A DNA stretch of 64,000 nt from Brevibacterium limosum (GTDB taxonomy: Bacteria; Actinomycetota; Actinomycetes; Actinomycetales; Brevibacteriaceae), in NCBI RefSeq assembly GCF_011617705.1, contig NZ_CP050154.1, positions 3,410,001 to 3,474,000 on the forward strand, in the 5' to 3' direction. The first letter of the stretch is position 1. The number at the start of each line of letters is the position of its first letter. This document shows, one piece after another, positions 28,174-37,011 of this stretch. The notes below the pieces were generated by a model. It had not been told where the DNA came from. It ran no database searches and saw nothing but the letters and a program-made list of their open reading frames with translations. Both the position numbers and the translations under genes were made by a program.

Positions 28174-29994
28174 TCAGCTCAGGTGGTGCACCTCCTGCAG
28201 CCCATACACCGGAGTGTCGATTCCCTCGTGGCGGGCCTTGAGCTGAAGGGCCAGGTACAGCGAGTAGTGGCGAGCCTGGTGGAGGTTGCCGCCCATGAAC
28301 CACAGGTTCTCCTGCTGGGTCGGCTTCCACATATTGCGCTGCTCGCCTTCCCACGGGCCTGGGTCCTTCGTCGTCTCCGACCCCAGTCCCCAGCATTTGC
28401 CGACCTTGTCCGCGGTCTCCTGATCGACGAGGTCAGCGACCCACCCGTTCATCGAACCGTAGCCGGTGGCGTAGACGACGAGGTCGGCCGGCAGCTCGGT
28501 GCCGTCATCAAGGACGACGGCATCCTCGGTGAGGTGGTCGACCTGACCCTTGGCCAGCTTCACTTTGCCGTCGGCGACGAGCTCGGCGGATCCGACGTCG
28601 ATGTAGTAGCCCGAGCCCCGACGCAGATACTTGAGGAACAGACCGGACTCGTCATCGCCGAAGTCGAGATCGAATCCGGCCGCCTCCATGCGCTGATAGA
28701 AGTCCTTGTCCTCTTCCTTGATCTGGTCGTAGAGCGGGATCTGGAACTCGTGCATGATCCGATACGGCAGTGACGCGAAGATGAGATCCGCTTTCTCCGT
28801 CGTCACGCCATTGGCCAGCGCGCGTTCGGAGTACAGGTCCCCCATCGCGATCTCCACGAGCGAATCGCTCTTGACGATGTGCGTGCTCGAGCGCTGCACC
28901 ATCGTGACGTCGGCGCCGTTCTCGTACAGAGCACCGCAGATGTCGAAGGCGGAGTTGTTGCTGCCGATGACGACGACTCTCTTGTCCGCATACGCGTCAG
29001 GACCCGGGTGCTGCGAGGAGTGCTGCTGCTCGCCCTTGAAGACGTCCGACCCCGGGAAGGTGGGAATGCTCGGCTTGCCCGACATCCCCGTGGCCATCAC
29101 CAGATGGGTCGGGCGCAGAGTGACCTTCTCCCCGTCCCGTTCGACCTCGACCGTCCACCGACCCGCCGCTTCGTCATATTTCGCCGAGGTGGCTGCGGTC
29201 GATGACCAGTACGGAATCTCCATCACCTTCGTGTAGAACTCCAACCAGTCCGCGATCTTGTCCTTGGGCGCGAACACCGGCCAATTGTCCGGGAACTTCA
29301 GATACGGCAGATGGTCGTACCAGACCGGATCGTGCAGACACAGAGACTTGTACCGCGACCGCCACTGATCGCCCGGCCTCTCCCACCGATCGATGACCAG
29401 GGAGGGCACCCCGAGTTGGCGGAGGCGAGCACCGAGGGCGATCCCGCCCTGTCCGCCACCGACGACGAGGATGTAGGGGTCGGCGGTCTTGCCCCAGGCG
29501 GCGTCTTCCTCGGCGAGCTTCTCCGACCAGCTCTTCCGCTCGGGATCGACGCCGTGTTCGGCCCCTTTGACCCGGCGGGTGCCGCGCGGTTCCTCATGAC
29601 CGGTGATCTCCTGCAGCGAGGTGAGCACGGTCCAGGCCTTGATGCCGTCTTCGTCGATGAGGCGGACGAGTCCCTTTCCCAGCCCCACCGAGGTGGTGAA
29701 GGTGAACCATGCTTCGGTCACTCCGTCCGCCGTTGACGCCGGATCGGTGAGTTCGAATTCGGCCGGTGAGACCCGGTCGAGATTGTGGGTGAGCAGGTCG
29801 GTGACCCCATCGGGGTTCTCCACCGTCTTGAGGTTCCAGGTGAAGGACACGAGGTCCCTCCAGTAGCTGTCCGTGGCGAACAGTCCGGCAGCGGCCGGGA
29901 TGTCCCGGCGGCTCAGCGCCGATTCGAAGTCCTGGAGCCACCTCATTGCGATGTCGTCGGCAGTCAGCTGGGGACGGTCGATCGTCGTTGTCAT
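28174..29994 (-). CDS. Flavin-dependent monooxygenase with N-terminal NTF2-like domain
   Basis: The 606-residue protein starts MTTTIDRPQLTADD after AGGAGGAG. Residues about 15-140 look like a SnoaL/NTF2-like domain. The rest is an FMO/YUCCA-type enzyme with FAD motif VVGGGQGG (177-184), FMO fingerprint FKGEQQHSSQH, NADP site VVIGSNNSAFDICG and the ATG motif LVMATGMSG. Such enzymes oxygenate ketones, amines or sulfides. Flanking genes (GAF regulator, zinc alcohol dehydrogenase) suggest an alcohol or ketone catabolic locus, possibly Baeyer-Villiger-like. The substrate is unknown. Confidence 0.88.
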   Translation of the reverse strand: MTTTIDRPQLTADDIAMRWLQDFESALSRRDIPAAAGLFATDSYWRDLVSFTWNLKTVENPDGVTDLLTHNLDRVSPAEFELTDPASTADGVTEAWFTFTTSVGLGKGLVRLIDEDGIKAWTVLTSLQEITGHEEPRGTRRVKGAEHGVDPERKSWSEKLAEEDAAWGKTADPYILVVGGGQGGIALGARLRQLGVPSLVIDRWERPGDQWRSRYKSLCLHDPVWYDHLPYLKFPDNWPVFAPKDKIADWLEFYTKVMEIPYWSSTAATSAKYDEAAGRWTVEVERDGEKVTLRPTHLVMATGMSGKPSIPTFPGSDVFKGEQQHSSQHPGPDAYADKRVVVIGSNNSAFDICGALYENGADVTMVQRSSTHIVKSDSLVEIAMGDLYSERALANGVTTEKADLIFASLPYRIMHEFQIPLYDQIKEEDKDFYQRMEAAGFDLDFGDDESGLFLKYLRRGSGYYIDVGSAELVADGKVKLAKGQVDHLTEDAVVLDDGTELPADLVVYATGYGSMNGWVADLVDQETADKVGKCWGLGSETTKDPGPWEGEQRNMWKPTQQENLWFMGGNLHQARHYSLYLALQLKARHEGIDTPVYGLQEVHHLS

Positions 29995-30116
29995 TTCACT
30001 CCTCCTCATTGAGTTCAGTGATCCCAACCTAGGCCGGGCGCACGCGGCTCGGAAGAGTTGCATCGGATTGCATGGGCTCGCGCCGAGGCGGGATTCTCAT
30101 GAACGCTTCGACCCCA

Positions 30117-30145
30117 TGGTCAGGGGTTCGTTCCCGTCTTATACT
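30117..30145 (+). promoter_or_regulatory. Promoter of the GAF regulator, leaderless start
   Basis: TGGTCA (30117-30122) and TATACT (30140-30145) are spaced 17 bp. The ATG at 30152 begins 6 nt after the -10, so transcription and translation probably start together. The 157-bp divergent region also carries a CGACCCC/GGGGTTCG imperfect inverted repeat near 30110-30130. Confidence 0.6.
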
Positions 30146-30151
30146 CAAGGC

Positions 30152-31312
30152 ATGCTTCAGCCGGATCTGGCGCATCTCGCCAGGGATCTGACACGCATTC
30201 ACGATGCCGTGCTCACCGGGGCTTCGCCGCCGGTGCAACCGCGCGCGCTGGTCAAGCGCTCGTGGGATCGGATGCTGCGTTTGGGGCTGGACCCTGACGG
30301 TGCGAATGCTCGGTTCGTCGCCGATGAGGCCGAGCTGGAGACGCGTCGGAGGACGTCGAAGCTGCGACTGGTCGTCGAGGAGATGCAATCGGTGCTGCTG
30401 CGTGCCCCGGACGCGGCACCGTTCATCCTCGTCGTCACCGACGCCGATGGGGTCATTCTGTGGCGAGATGGTGCGGCTTCCGCCAAGCGCCAGGCCGATG
30501 AGCTCGGATTCGTCGAAGGAGCACATTGGTCCGAAACCACGGTCGGCACGAACGCCATCGGCACAGCCCTGACCGAGGAGGCACCCGTGCAGCTCTTCTC
30601 CGCTGAGCACTTCGAAGCCTCTCAGCATCCTTGGTACTGCAGTGCCGTGCCGGTGCACGACCCGCATGACGGAACCCTCTTAGGCGTCGTCGACATCAGC
30701 GGCCCGGCCCTGACTCTTCACCCCGCAGTGCAGTCTCTGGTGACGACGGCGGTGCGCCTGGCCGAGGCCCGGCTGATGATCGCGCAGCAGGAAGCCTTGA
30801 ACACTCTGCGGGACCGGATGTCGGCGATGCTCGCCGGCTCCTCCGGTCCGGCACTCGTCGTCGACGATGCCGGGTGGGTGGCGTACCAGCAGGGAGTGCG
30901 CAGCCGGGACCGCATCGAGGTGCCCGCCGCCGACCGTTCGGTCCTCATCCCCGGTGCCGGTCTGTGCCTGCCGGAGAAGATCACCGGTGGGTGGCTGCTG
31001 CGCCCCACCGGTGACCGACGGGCGTCGGTGGCCCTGCGGATGAGGCAGGACCCACCCGTTCTCGACATCTGTTCCGGTGCCGAACCCCTCGTGGTTCCGC
31101 TCACGCCACGGCGGGCGCAGATCCTCGCGGCGGTCACTTCGGCGGGGGCGGCGGGGATCAGTGCCGCCGACCTCAGCCAGCGTCTCTACGGGGACGGCGA
31201 CCATGTGGTCACCGTCCGCGCCGAGGTCTCGCGCCTGCGCCGATCGGTCGGAGCCCTGCTCGCCACCCGTCCCTACCGGTGGGCAGAAGGCGTCGACGCT
31301 CGGGTGGAGTGA
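30152..31312 (+). CDS. GAF-domain transcriptional regulator (AcoR-like N-terminus, no AAA+ domain)
   Basis: The 386-residue protein begins like AcoR/DhaR activators (residues to about 60 include SWDRMLRLGLDPD). A GAF domain follows (about 80-215, with TDADGVILWRDG, SETTVGTNAIGTALTE and VVDISGP). It lacks the sigma54-interacting AAA+ domain. The C-terminus (about 310-386) is a winged-helix-like segment (SAADLSQRLYGDGDHVVTVRAEVSRLRR). It is divergent from the monooxygenase gene and followed by the convergent alcohol dehydrogenase gene, so it probably activates one or both in response to a small inducer. Confidence 0.83.
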   Translation: MLQPDLAHLARDLTRIHDAVLTGASPPVQPRALVKRSWDRMLRLGLDPDGANARFVADEAELETRRRTSKLRLVVEEMQSVLLRAPDAAPFILVVTDADGVILWRDGAASAKRQADELGFVEGAHWSETTVGTNAIGTALTEEAPVQLFSAEHFEASQHPWYCSAVPVHDPHDGTLLGVVDISGPALTLHPAVQSLVTTAVRLAEARLMIAQQEALNTLRDRMSAMLAGSSGPALVVDDAGWVAYQQGVRSRDRIEVPAADRSVLIPGAGLCLPEKITGGWLLRPTGDRRASVALRMRQDPPVLDICSGAEPLVVPLTPRRAQILAAVTSAGAAGISAADLSQRLYGDGDHVVTVRAEVSRLRRSVGALLATRPYRWAEGVDARVE

Positions 31313-31323
31313 GGCAGTGAGGC

Positions 31324-32370
31324 TCAGGCCTGGTGCGGGACGACGACGGCTCGGCCGGAGAGCTCCCCGGCCTGCAGCTTCCGATAGGCCTCGAGACCGT
31401 CGTCGAGGCTGTAGCGTTTGATTTCCGGCATGATCTGACCGGCCCGGTACATGTCCACGACCTCATAGAGGTCCTCGATCGTTCCCCAGTAGGTGTTCGT
31501 CAGCGTCGCTTCGTAGGGGGTGGTGAAGAACGACCACTCATATGCTCCCCCGGCAATGCCGACGACTGTGCAGCGGCCCATGCGAGCCATTGACTGGGCG
31601 GCGACTTTGACGGTCGAAGGTGCGCCGACGAAGTCGAACGCCGCATCGACGCCCTTGCCGCCGGTGATCTCACGGATTCGTTCAACCTGATCATCTCCCC
31701 CGCCCACGGTGATGGCCCCGGCTTCTTCGGCCTTCGCCATCGCCTCGGGTTTCATATCCGTGGCGATGATCGTCGCTCCGGTGAGGGCCTTCAAGATCTG
31801 CACGCCGATCTGGCCCAGTCCGCCGAGACCGATGACCAGCGCGTATCGTCCGCCTCCCGCAAGGTTGGGCAGCGAGTTCTTGATTGCGTGGTAGGGGGTC
31901 AGACCGGCGTCGGAGAGCGGTGCTGCGGCGACGGGGTCGGCATCGCCGAGGGGGACGAGATTCCGTGCGGGGACGGTGACGTATTCGGCCATCCCGCCGT
32001 CACGGCCCAGTCCGACGCCGAGGTAGGGGTTGGTCGCGGCGTTCTCACAGTAAGTGTCCTGCCCACGCGAGCACGCTCGGCAGCGACCGCAGCCGATCGG
32101 GCCGTAGACGAGGTAGGCATCGCCCTTCTTGAATCCCGATATTCCGGGGCCGAGATCTTCGACCCAGCCCGAATTCTCATGTCCGAGGACGAATGGCGGT
32201 GGCACTGCTCCGGGACTGCCTTCTTCGAATTCGCTGTAGACGGCAACGTCCGAGTGGCAGGCTCCTGCTCCGGCAACCTTGAGCAGAACTTCACCTGGTC
32301 CGGGTGTGGGCTTCTCGACGTCTTTGAGCGTGGGAAAGGTTTTGAAGTCTTCGAAGACGATCGCCTTCAT
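31324..32370 (-). CDS. Zinc-dependent NAD(P) alcohol dehydrogenase (MDR family)
   Basis: The 348-residue medium-chain dehydrogenase has catalytic zinc ligands in GACHSD and GHENSGWV. Its structural zinc site is CGRCRACSRGQDTYC, and its nucleotide-binding motif is VIGLGGLGQIGVQIL. AAAGGAG precedes MKAIVFEDF. It oxidises an alcohol or reduces a carbonyl. Position next to the monooxygenase and regulator suggests a pathway from alcohol to ketone to ester or further products (inference). The 3' end lies 11 bp from the convergent regulator stop. Confidence 0.92.
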   Translation of the reverse strand: MKAIVFEDFKTFPTLKDVEKPTPGPGEVLLKVAGAGACHSDVAVYSEFEEGSPGAVPPPFVLGHENSGWVEDLGPGISGFKKGDAYLVYGPIGCGRCRACSRGQDTYCENAATNPYLGVGLGRDGGMAEYVTVPARNLVPLGDADPVAAAPLSDAGLTPYHAIKNSLPNLAGGGRYALVIGLGGLGQIGVQILKALTGATIIATDMKPEAMAKAEEAGAITVGGGDDQVERIREITGGKGVDAAFDFVGAPSTVKVAAQSMARMGRCTVVGIAGGAYEWSFFTTPYEATLTNTYWGTIEDLYEVVDMYRAGQIMPEIKRYSLDDGLEAYRKLQAGELSGRAVVVPHQA

Positions 32371-32511
32371 GCTGCGAGCTCCTTTCGAATGGATCGGCGC
32401 GGTGATTACCGCTCCAAGGGCCACGTTAGGCTCGCGCCACAGATAATTGAACCCTTATATCACCTGGTGAAACCACGAATTCCACTGCCGGTTCGGACCC
32501 TGGCGGCACTT

Positions 32512-33018
32512 TCAGCGCACGATGAAGACGTCGACTTCGACACGGTCCGGGTACCGTCGACCCGAACCGATGAAGATCACTTCGTCGACCCAATCCCACT
32601 TTCCCGAGCCCACCAGGGAAGGCACACATCGGAAATACACGCGCTCCGGTGGGACTGCCTCACCGTCGGCGAGCGCGGCGGCGTCCTCGGCCGAGGCCGT
32701 GCGGATGCCGACGTTCTCGATCTCGATGTGCTCACCGTCGATGAGTTCGAACGCATACTTCGCGACCACCTCGGTGACGGTCTCCGAACGGATGGTCTGA
32801 AAGTCCGCACCGCCGGGCAGCACATGCCCCGAGATCTCCGGCCCGACGATCGATCCTCCGGAGATGGGTATCACTCGTTTCCGACCGGTCTTCATCTGGC
32901 CTATTTCGATCGGCTCCTCGATGAGCGCTGTGATGGTCGCGAAGAACTCGAGTGCCGGTGCGACGGCATCCTCACCGGCACGTGCCGTCTCATCTGTCAC
33001 GTGTGATCCCCTTTTCAT
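32512..33018 (-). CDS. DUF3237 family protein
   Basis: The 168-residue protein shows the DUF3237 beta-barrel pattern: GRKRVIPISGGSIVGPEISGHVLPGGADFQTI in the first half and RVYFRCVPSL near the end. Family members are found in aromatic and steroid catabolic loci, but the reaction is undefined. It is on the same strand as, and upstream of, the alcohol dehydrogenase gene, with a 141-bp gap. Confidence 0.85.
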   Translation of the reverse strand: MKRGSHVTDETARAGEDAVAPALEFFATITALIEEPIEIGQMKTGRKRVIPISGGSIVGPEISGHVLPGGADFQTIRSETVTEVVAKYAFELIDGEHIEIENVGIRTASAEDAAALADGEAVPPERVYFRCVPSLVGSGKWDWVDEVIFIGSGRRYPDRVEVDVFIVR

Positions 33019-33314
33019 CCCTCAACTGGGCTGTATCGGTAGGCCGCTCAGTCAGACGCTGATTGCCAGGGTCGGCACAGCCCGAGAGCAACCTGCCCCT
33101 GATGCTAAAACACTCGCTGCGTCGTCTGCTCATCGTTCCAAGGCCCGCAAACCGGCGCACGAAACCGGCACTGTCAGTTCCCCGCCGGCATCGAGCCACC
33201 ATCGACAGCGGGTGCGCAACGTCCGCTCGGTGCTCGCCAAACCTCGGGCTCGAATGAGCTCTGCGGTCCGAGGATCCTCTCGGCGATCGATCACTGGCAG
33301 CACCCGGCCCCGTC
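33019..33314. other. Intergenic stretch without a supportable gene
   Basis: About 296 bp between the DUF3237 start and the VOC stop. A short open frame on the minus strand (33130-33351) runs into the VOC gene and has no recognisable domain or ribosome site. Nothing else stands out. Confidence 0.5.
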
Positions 33315-33737
33315 CTACGCGGACGCGCCGCGGTAGCTGCCGATCGACCACAGCACGCCTTCGGGATCCTGGATGCTGAAGTCGAGCGAACCGTAGTCCT
33401 GTTCGGTCAGACCCATGACCTCGGTGGCACCGGCGGCGATCGCCCGCGCGTGGAGTTCGCGAACGTTCCCGGCCGCCAGATACACCGACCCCGAGGCGAC
33501 TCCCGTCTTGGTCATGACACCGCCGTCATCACGAACGGACCCGAGCATCACTCCCCCGCCCTCGGGCCACGCCAGTTCGGCGTGGTCGACACGGTCGGGA
33601 TCCTCGGCGTTCATGTACTCGGCGATGACTTCGAAGCCGAGCGCGTCCTGCAGGAAGGCGATCGCCGCTTTGGCATCGCGGTAGCGGAATGTGGGCCAGA
33701 CGTTGCATGACTGAGCGTGTGCAGGTTCGGCGGACAT
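33315..33737 (-). CDS. VOC (glyoxalase/PhnB-like) family protein
   Basis: The 140-residue protein has the two beta-alpha-beta modules of the vicinal oxygen chelate fold. FRYRDAKAAIAFLQDALGFEVIAEY and SLDFSIQDPEGVLWSIGSY are the recognisable halves. GAAGGAG precedes the ATG. Small VOC proteins act as glyoxalases, dioxygenases or resistance proteins; the metal ligands are not clear enough here to choose. It lies 82 bp downstream of an AraC gene on the same strand and may be its target. Confidence 0.85.
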   Translation of the reverse strand: MSAEPAHAQSCNVWPTFRYRDAKAAIAFLQDALGFEVIAEYMNAEDPDRVDHAELAWPEGGGVMLGSVRDDGGVMTKTGVASGSVYLAAGNVRELHARAIAAGATEVMGLTEQDYGSLDFSIQDPEGVLWSIGSYRGASA

Positions 33738-33819
33738 GAGGACTCCTTCTCTCTGGGTGTTCTGGAATCTCCATCATCGAGGAGCGCTCCCCACCAGGTC
33801 TTGAACAAATGGGAACAAT

Positions 33820-34671
33820 TCATCCCCTCGCCGAGGCGGCCCCAGCCGAATCAGTTCCCACCGTCTGCGTTCGAGCCACGTCGTCGGCGGCCAACCACCG
33901 ACTCGGGCTGAGGCCGACGAACTCCCGGAAGTCCCGGTTGAGGTGCGCCTGATCGGCATTGCCGCAGTCCACCGCGATCTCCGCCAAGCTGCCTCGGCCG
34001 ACCGGGATGAGACGCCGCGCTCGATCGAAGCGGACGATGCGTGCGGCATCCTTCGGGCCGATCCCGTACTCCGACCGGAACTGGCTGCCCAGATGGCGCC
34101 TGCTCCACCCGATGTCATCGGCGACGAGGGAGACGGGCAGACCGCCGCGGCTGCCGACGATCCGATGCCAGGCGGCGGCCACCTCGGTGCGGGGACGATT
34201 CGTGTCATCGATCGTGCTTATGAGCACCTCGTCGATGGCGGCGAAGCGGGCGGACCATTCGGTCTCGAGATTCACCCGCTCATGCAGTTCCGCGGCCAGC
34301 GGTCGGGAGAGCTGGGCGAGGTCGACACTGTGGTGGGCGAACTCTGCGGCGGGGACTCCGAAGAACGCGCGCGGAGCCGATGGGTTGAAGTTGATCTGGA
34401 TTCCGGACATCGCGCCGGGGTGAGCGATGAGAGTCGAGCGCAGGTGGAGTCCGGCGAGCAGTACGTCGTAATGCTCGCGGCTGCCGGTGACCGCGTCGAC
34501 CTGGCACAGTGGTTCGTCGATCGAGACGATGAACGTCAGCGTTCCCGATGGCAGCCCGAGATGCGTCCCCGCGGGGACGCCGGAGATGTCGTAGCCGGCA
34601 TAATCGCCCACGAATGGACGTAGGCTCGGGTGCGGAGCGCGGGTGAGCGGGCCGGCGGGTGCCGCAGACAT
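33820..34671 (-). CDS. AraC-family transcriptional regulator
   Basis: The 283-residue protein starts at MSAAPAGPLTRAPHPSLRPFVGDYAGYDISG. Its N-terminal half is a sensor domain (DUF6597/AraC-binding-like). The C-terminal double HTH includes PVSLVADDIGWSRRHLGSQFRSEYGIGPK and AEIAVDCGNADQAHLNRDFREFVGLSPSRW. TACACT (34678-34683 complement) ends 6 nt before the ATG, with no ribosome site, so it is probably leaderless. An imperfect inverted repeat TTGATACTG/CAGTATTGAA (34695-34739) upstream is a possible operator. Confidence 0.9.
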   Translation of the reverse strand: MSAAPAGPLTRAPHPSLRPFVGDYAGYDISGVPAGTHLGLPSGTLTFIVSIDEPLCQVDAVTGSREHYDVLLAGLHLRSTLIAHPGAMSGIQINFNPSAPRAFFGVPAAEFAHHSVDLAQLSRPLAAELHERVNLETEWSARFAAIDEVLISTIDDTNRPRTEVAAAWHRIVGSRGGLPVSLVADDIGWSRRHLGSQFRSEYGIGPKDAARIVRFDRARRLIPVGRGSLAEIAVDCGNADQAHLNRDFREFVGLSPSRWLAADDVARTQTVGTDSAGAASARG

Positions 34672-34742
34672 GCCCACAGTGTAAACCCGCGCCCTTGATA
34701 CTGAGGTGCCGCCTTGCGGTGACGCCCCACAGTATTGAAATT

Positions 34743-36101
34743 TCAACCGTGCAGCAGCACCTCACGGCTGTCGGCTTCACGGGTGCGGACATGCTTGTCC
34801 TGGGCTGCGATTCCGCCGATGAGCAGCTGAGCTGCGAGCAGCACGAGGAGGGTGACGAGTGGCAGCGTCCACGAACCGGTCACCGTGTGCAACCAACCGA
34901 GACCGAAGGGCCCGAGGCCGGCAAAGAGGTATCCCATGCCCTGCGCCATCGTCGAGACGTGCCCGGTGTGATGCGCGTCCGGAGACCGCCACACGATGTA
35001 GGACAGTGACAGACTGATCGCCGCGCCCTGTCCGAGTCCCATAAGCGTCATCCATACAGACGCTCCTGCCACGGGAGCGATGAGGAGCCCGGCAATTCCG
35101 GAGCCGGTGAGTACCGAGGCCGCGGCTGCACCGATCCAGCGCGGTCGCATCCGCTGCGCCAGAGATGGCGTGAAGAGGCAGGTGAGGATCGCGGGGAGCG
35201 CGGAGTAGGACATCATCCAGCCGGCTTTCCCGGCAGCCATGCCGCCGTCTTGCAGAATCGCGGGGACCCAGGTCAATGCGGCATAGTAGCTCAGCGACTG
35301 CAGTCCCATGAAGCCGGTGACCGCCCAGGCGATGGGATCAGTGAGGATCGAGCGGAAAGGCGGCTCCCCGATCTCGCTCGGAGCAGCTGCGGCAGCGTCG
35401 TCGTCCGTGCCAGTGACCCTCCGTGGCTTCGGAAGATTCACTGGGCGGCGCAGCAATTGCGGAAGCCACAGCAGAACAGCCAGGACTGCCGGGGCCGCCC
35501 AGATTCCGAGTGCCCACCGCCACGATCCGTCAGAGCCGGACATGATCGGCACTGTCAGTCCTGAGGCGAGCGCGGCGCCGAGGAACAGCGACGTCGAGTA
35601 CAGGCCCATCATCAAACCCGCACGATGAGAGAAGTCGCTTTTGATTGCGGCCGGCAGCAGTACGTTGCCGACCGCGATGGCCGCACCGACGAGTACCGTT
35701 CCGCCGTAGAGAGCGAGCAGGCTCGGCTGCAGCCGCAATGCGATGCCCGCGGCGAGGACGATCATGAGGATACCGAGCACCCGATGCATGCCGAACCGTC
35801 GTGTGAGCGCGGGCGTGAGGAACGCGAACGCCCCGAAGGAGAAGACTGGGATCGTCGTCAGGAAGCTGCCCTCTGTGGCGCTGAGACGAAGATCGTCGAG
35901 GATATCCCCGAGCACTGGCCCTACCGAGGCGACGCCGATGCGCAGGTTGAGACCGATGAGAATGAGACCTGCGCCGAGGACGAGCAGACTCATCCGACTC
36001 CGATTCTCCTGCACCGTCACTCGGTTCGGAGGTTCGCCGAGGGTATGGACCTCATCGGTGGATGAGAGGTCCTGGTCGAAGTTCTGGTCGAGTCTCTTCA
36101 T
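34743..36101 (-). CDS. CynX/NimT-family MFS transporter
   Basis: The 452-residue, twelve-helix protein resembles CynX (cyanate) and NimT (2-nitroimidazole) transporters. Visible marks are LNLRIGVASVGPVLGDILDDLRLSATEGSFLTTIPVF and MGLQSLSYYAALTWVPAILQDGG. It carries an N-terminal polar extension of about 35 residues. The chosen ATG (36101) has an AAGGAT site. An ATG at 36146 is an alternative. A truncated AraC-type gene relic lies divergently upstream, suggesting the transporter lost its own regulator. Confidence 0.85.
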   Translation of the reverse strand: MKRLDQNFDQDLSSTDEVHTLGEPPNRVTVQENRSRMSLLVLGAGLILIGLNLRIGVASVGPVLGDILDDLRLSATEGSFLTTIPVFSFGAFAFLTPALTRRFGMHRVLGILMIVLAAGIALRLQPSLLALYGGTVLVGAAIAVGNVLLPAAIKSDFSHRAGLMMGLYSTSLFLGAALASGLTVPIMSGSDGSWRWALGIWAAPAVLAVLLWLPQLLRRPVNLPKPRRVTGTDDDAAAAAPSEIGEPPFRSILTDPIAWAVTGFMGLQSLSYYAALTWVPAILQDGGMAAGKAGWMMSYSALPAILTCLFTPSLAQRMRPRWIGAAAASVLTGSGIAGLLIAPVAGASVWMTLMGLGQGAAISLSLSYIVWRSPDAHHTGHVSTMAQGMGYLFAGLGPFGLGWLHTVTGSWTLPLVTLLVLLAAQLLIGGIAAQDKHVRTREADSREVLLHG

Positions 36102-36187
36102 TGCATCCTTGTCGTTCAGTTCGGTCCGTCGGTACTCCCCATTCAAGCGGGCCCCACCTCGGCGGAGAACCGTTAAACAGCCTCCGA

Positions 36188-36226
36188 ATGGACAAATTCA
36201 GCCACAGATTTCTCAGCCCGGTGTCG
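36188..36226 (+). pseudogene. 5' relic of an AraC-type regulator gene
   Basis: The sequence from about 36172 to 36222 (CTCCGAATGGAC, ATTCAGCCAC, CTCAGCC) closely follows the promoter and first codons of the intact AraC gene at 44403. The predicted starts are MDKFSHRFLSPV here and MDEFSHESLSPE there. Similarity ends after about twelve codons, shortly before the IS110 relic. This looks like the surviving 5' end of a paralogous regulator that once diverged from the CynX-type transporter. It is based on by-eye alignment. Confidence 0.55.
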
Positions 36227-36308
36227 CGAGGCAAGGCGTACCCCATCTCTGCTTGCAGGATCGTTCCGAGCCTCGCGGCGGTTGAACCTAGTACGAAAGC
36301 AGGTTGGG

Positions 36309-36700
36309 TCAGGCCACCTCCACCGGGGTCAACGTCACGTCATACCCCAACGCTCGAAGTCGATTGAGAGCATTTCTCTTCTCTCGGTCGGGGTTCATCC
36401 TGGAAAAGTAGTCCACGCCGAGATCGGTGTAGGTTTCACCGTCACTGAGCATGTGCCAGACCCTGTTGAGGATCGCGTGCTCCGTCGCGACGATCACTTT
36501 CAACTTGCCTCGACGAATAAGAATGCGTCGGTATCGGGCATCCAAATACCTCGCAACGCGAGGATCTGGCTCGTCGTTGCTGCCCACGTCGTGTTGTGCG
36601 TGGTGTAGGTGTCTCGTCGTTTGCCCGGAGCGCGGATCGCGACCTTCGCGTCCCGTTTGGAAATATCAATCCCCGCTGCACGTTGATGGATGACGTCCAT
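36309..36700 (-). pseudogene. IS110-family transposase relic with internal deletion
   Basis: The N-terminal fragment (from 36700: MDVIHQRAAGIDISKRDAKV, then TTWAATTSQILALR) has the DEDD-type start of IS110 transposases. The C-terminal fragment in another frame (VARYLDARYRRILIRRGK, ATEHAILNRVWHMLSDGE, DYFSRMNPDREKRNALNRL) is the family's C-terminus. The two meet near 36549-36562 at CTCGCAACGCGAG, so the middle, several hundred codons, is deleted and the frame is broken. The element cannot move. No flanking repeats were recognised. Confidence 0.85.
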
Positions 36701-37011
36701 GGCACTCCTCCTCGAGCGGACACTTTGCACTCATCGGTGCCTGCCGCGTAGAGGGTGGAATAAATATCAGGACTCTAGTACTCGTGCTCGTAGCAACAAT
36801 CCACGGTTCCCGTGGAACCCTCCGCACCACGCTGGACTTCGAGCTCTCACGCACCAAGGCAGGACCGGTGTCGACGCGGCAGACACATCTTATGATCCAC
36901 CTCTATGGTGGTCTGGCGCCAGTGTTTGGTGCGCGCGCACGTAGGCTTTCGATCACCACGCCGCGCAGCGGCGCTGGATCGCTAGACTGAGAGTTCGAAG
37001 AGAGGACACAT
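36701..37011. other. Gene-free stretch between IS110 relic and asparagine synthetase homologue
   Basis: No coding sequence is supportable here. Part is probably IS110 flank. The last 40 bp hold TAGACT near 36983 and GAGAGGAC just before the ATG at 37012, which would serve the downstream gene. Confidence 0.45.

Noticed and set aside
33130-33351. 73-codon minus frame between the VOC and DUF3237 genes
   Set aside because: It overlaps the VOC 3' end, has no ribosome site and matches no family I know.
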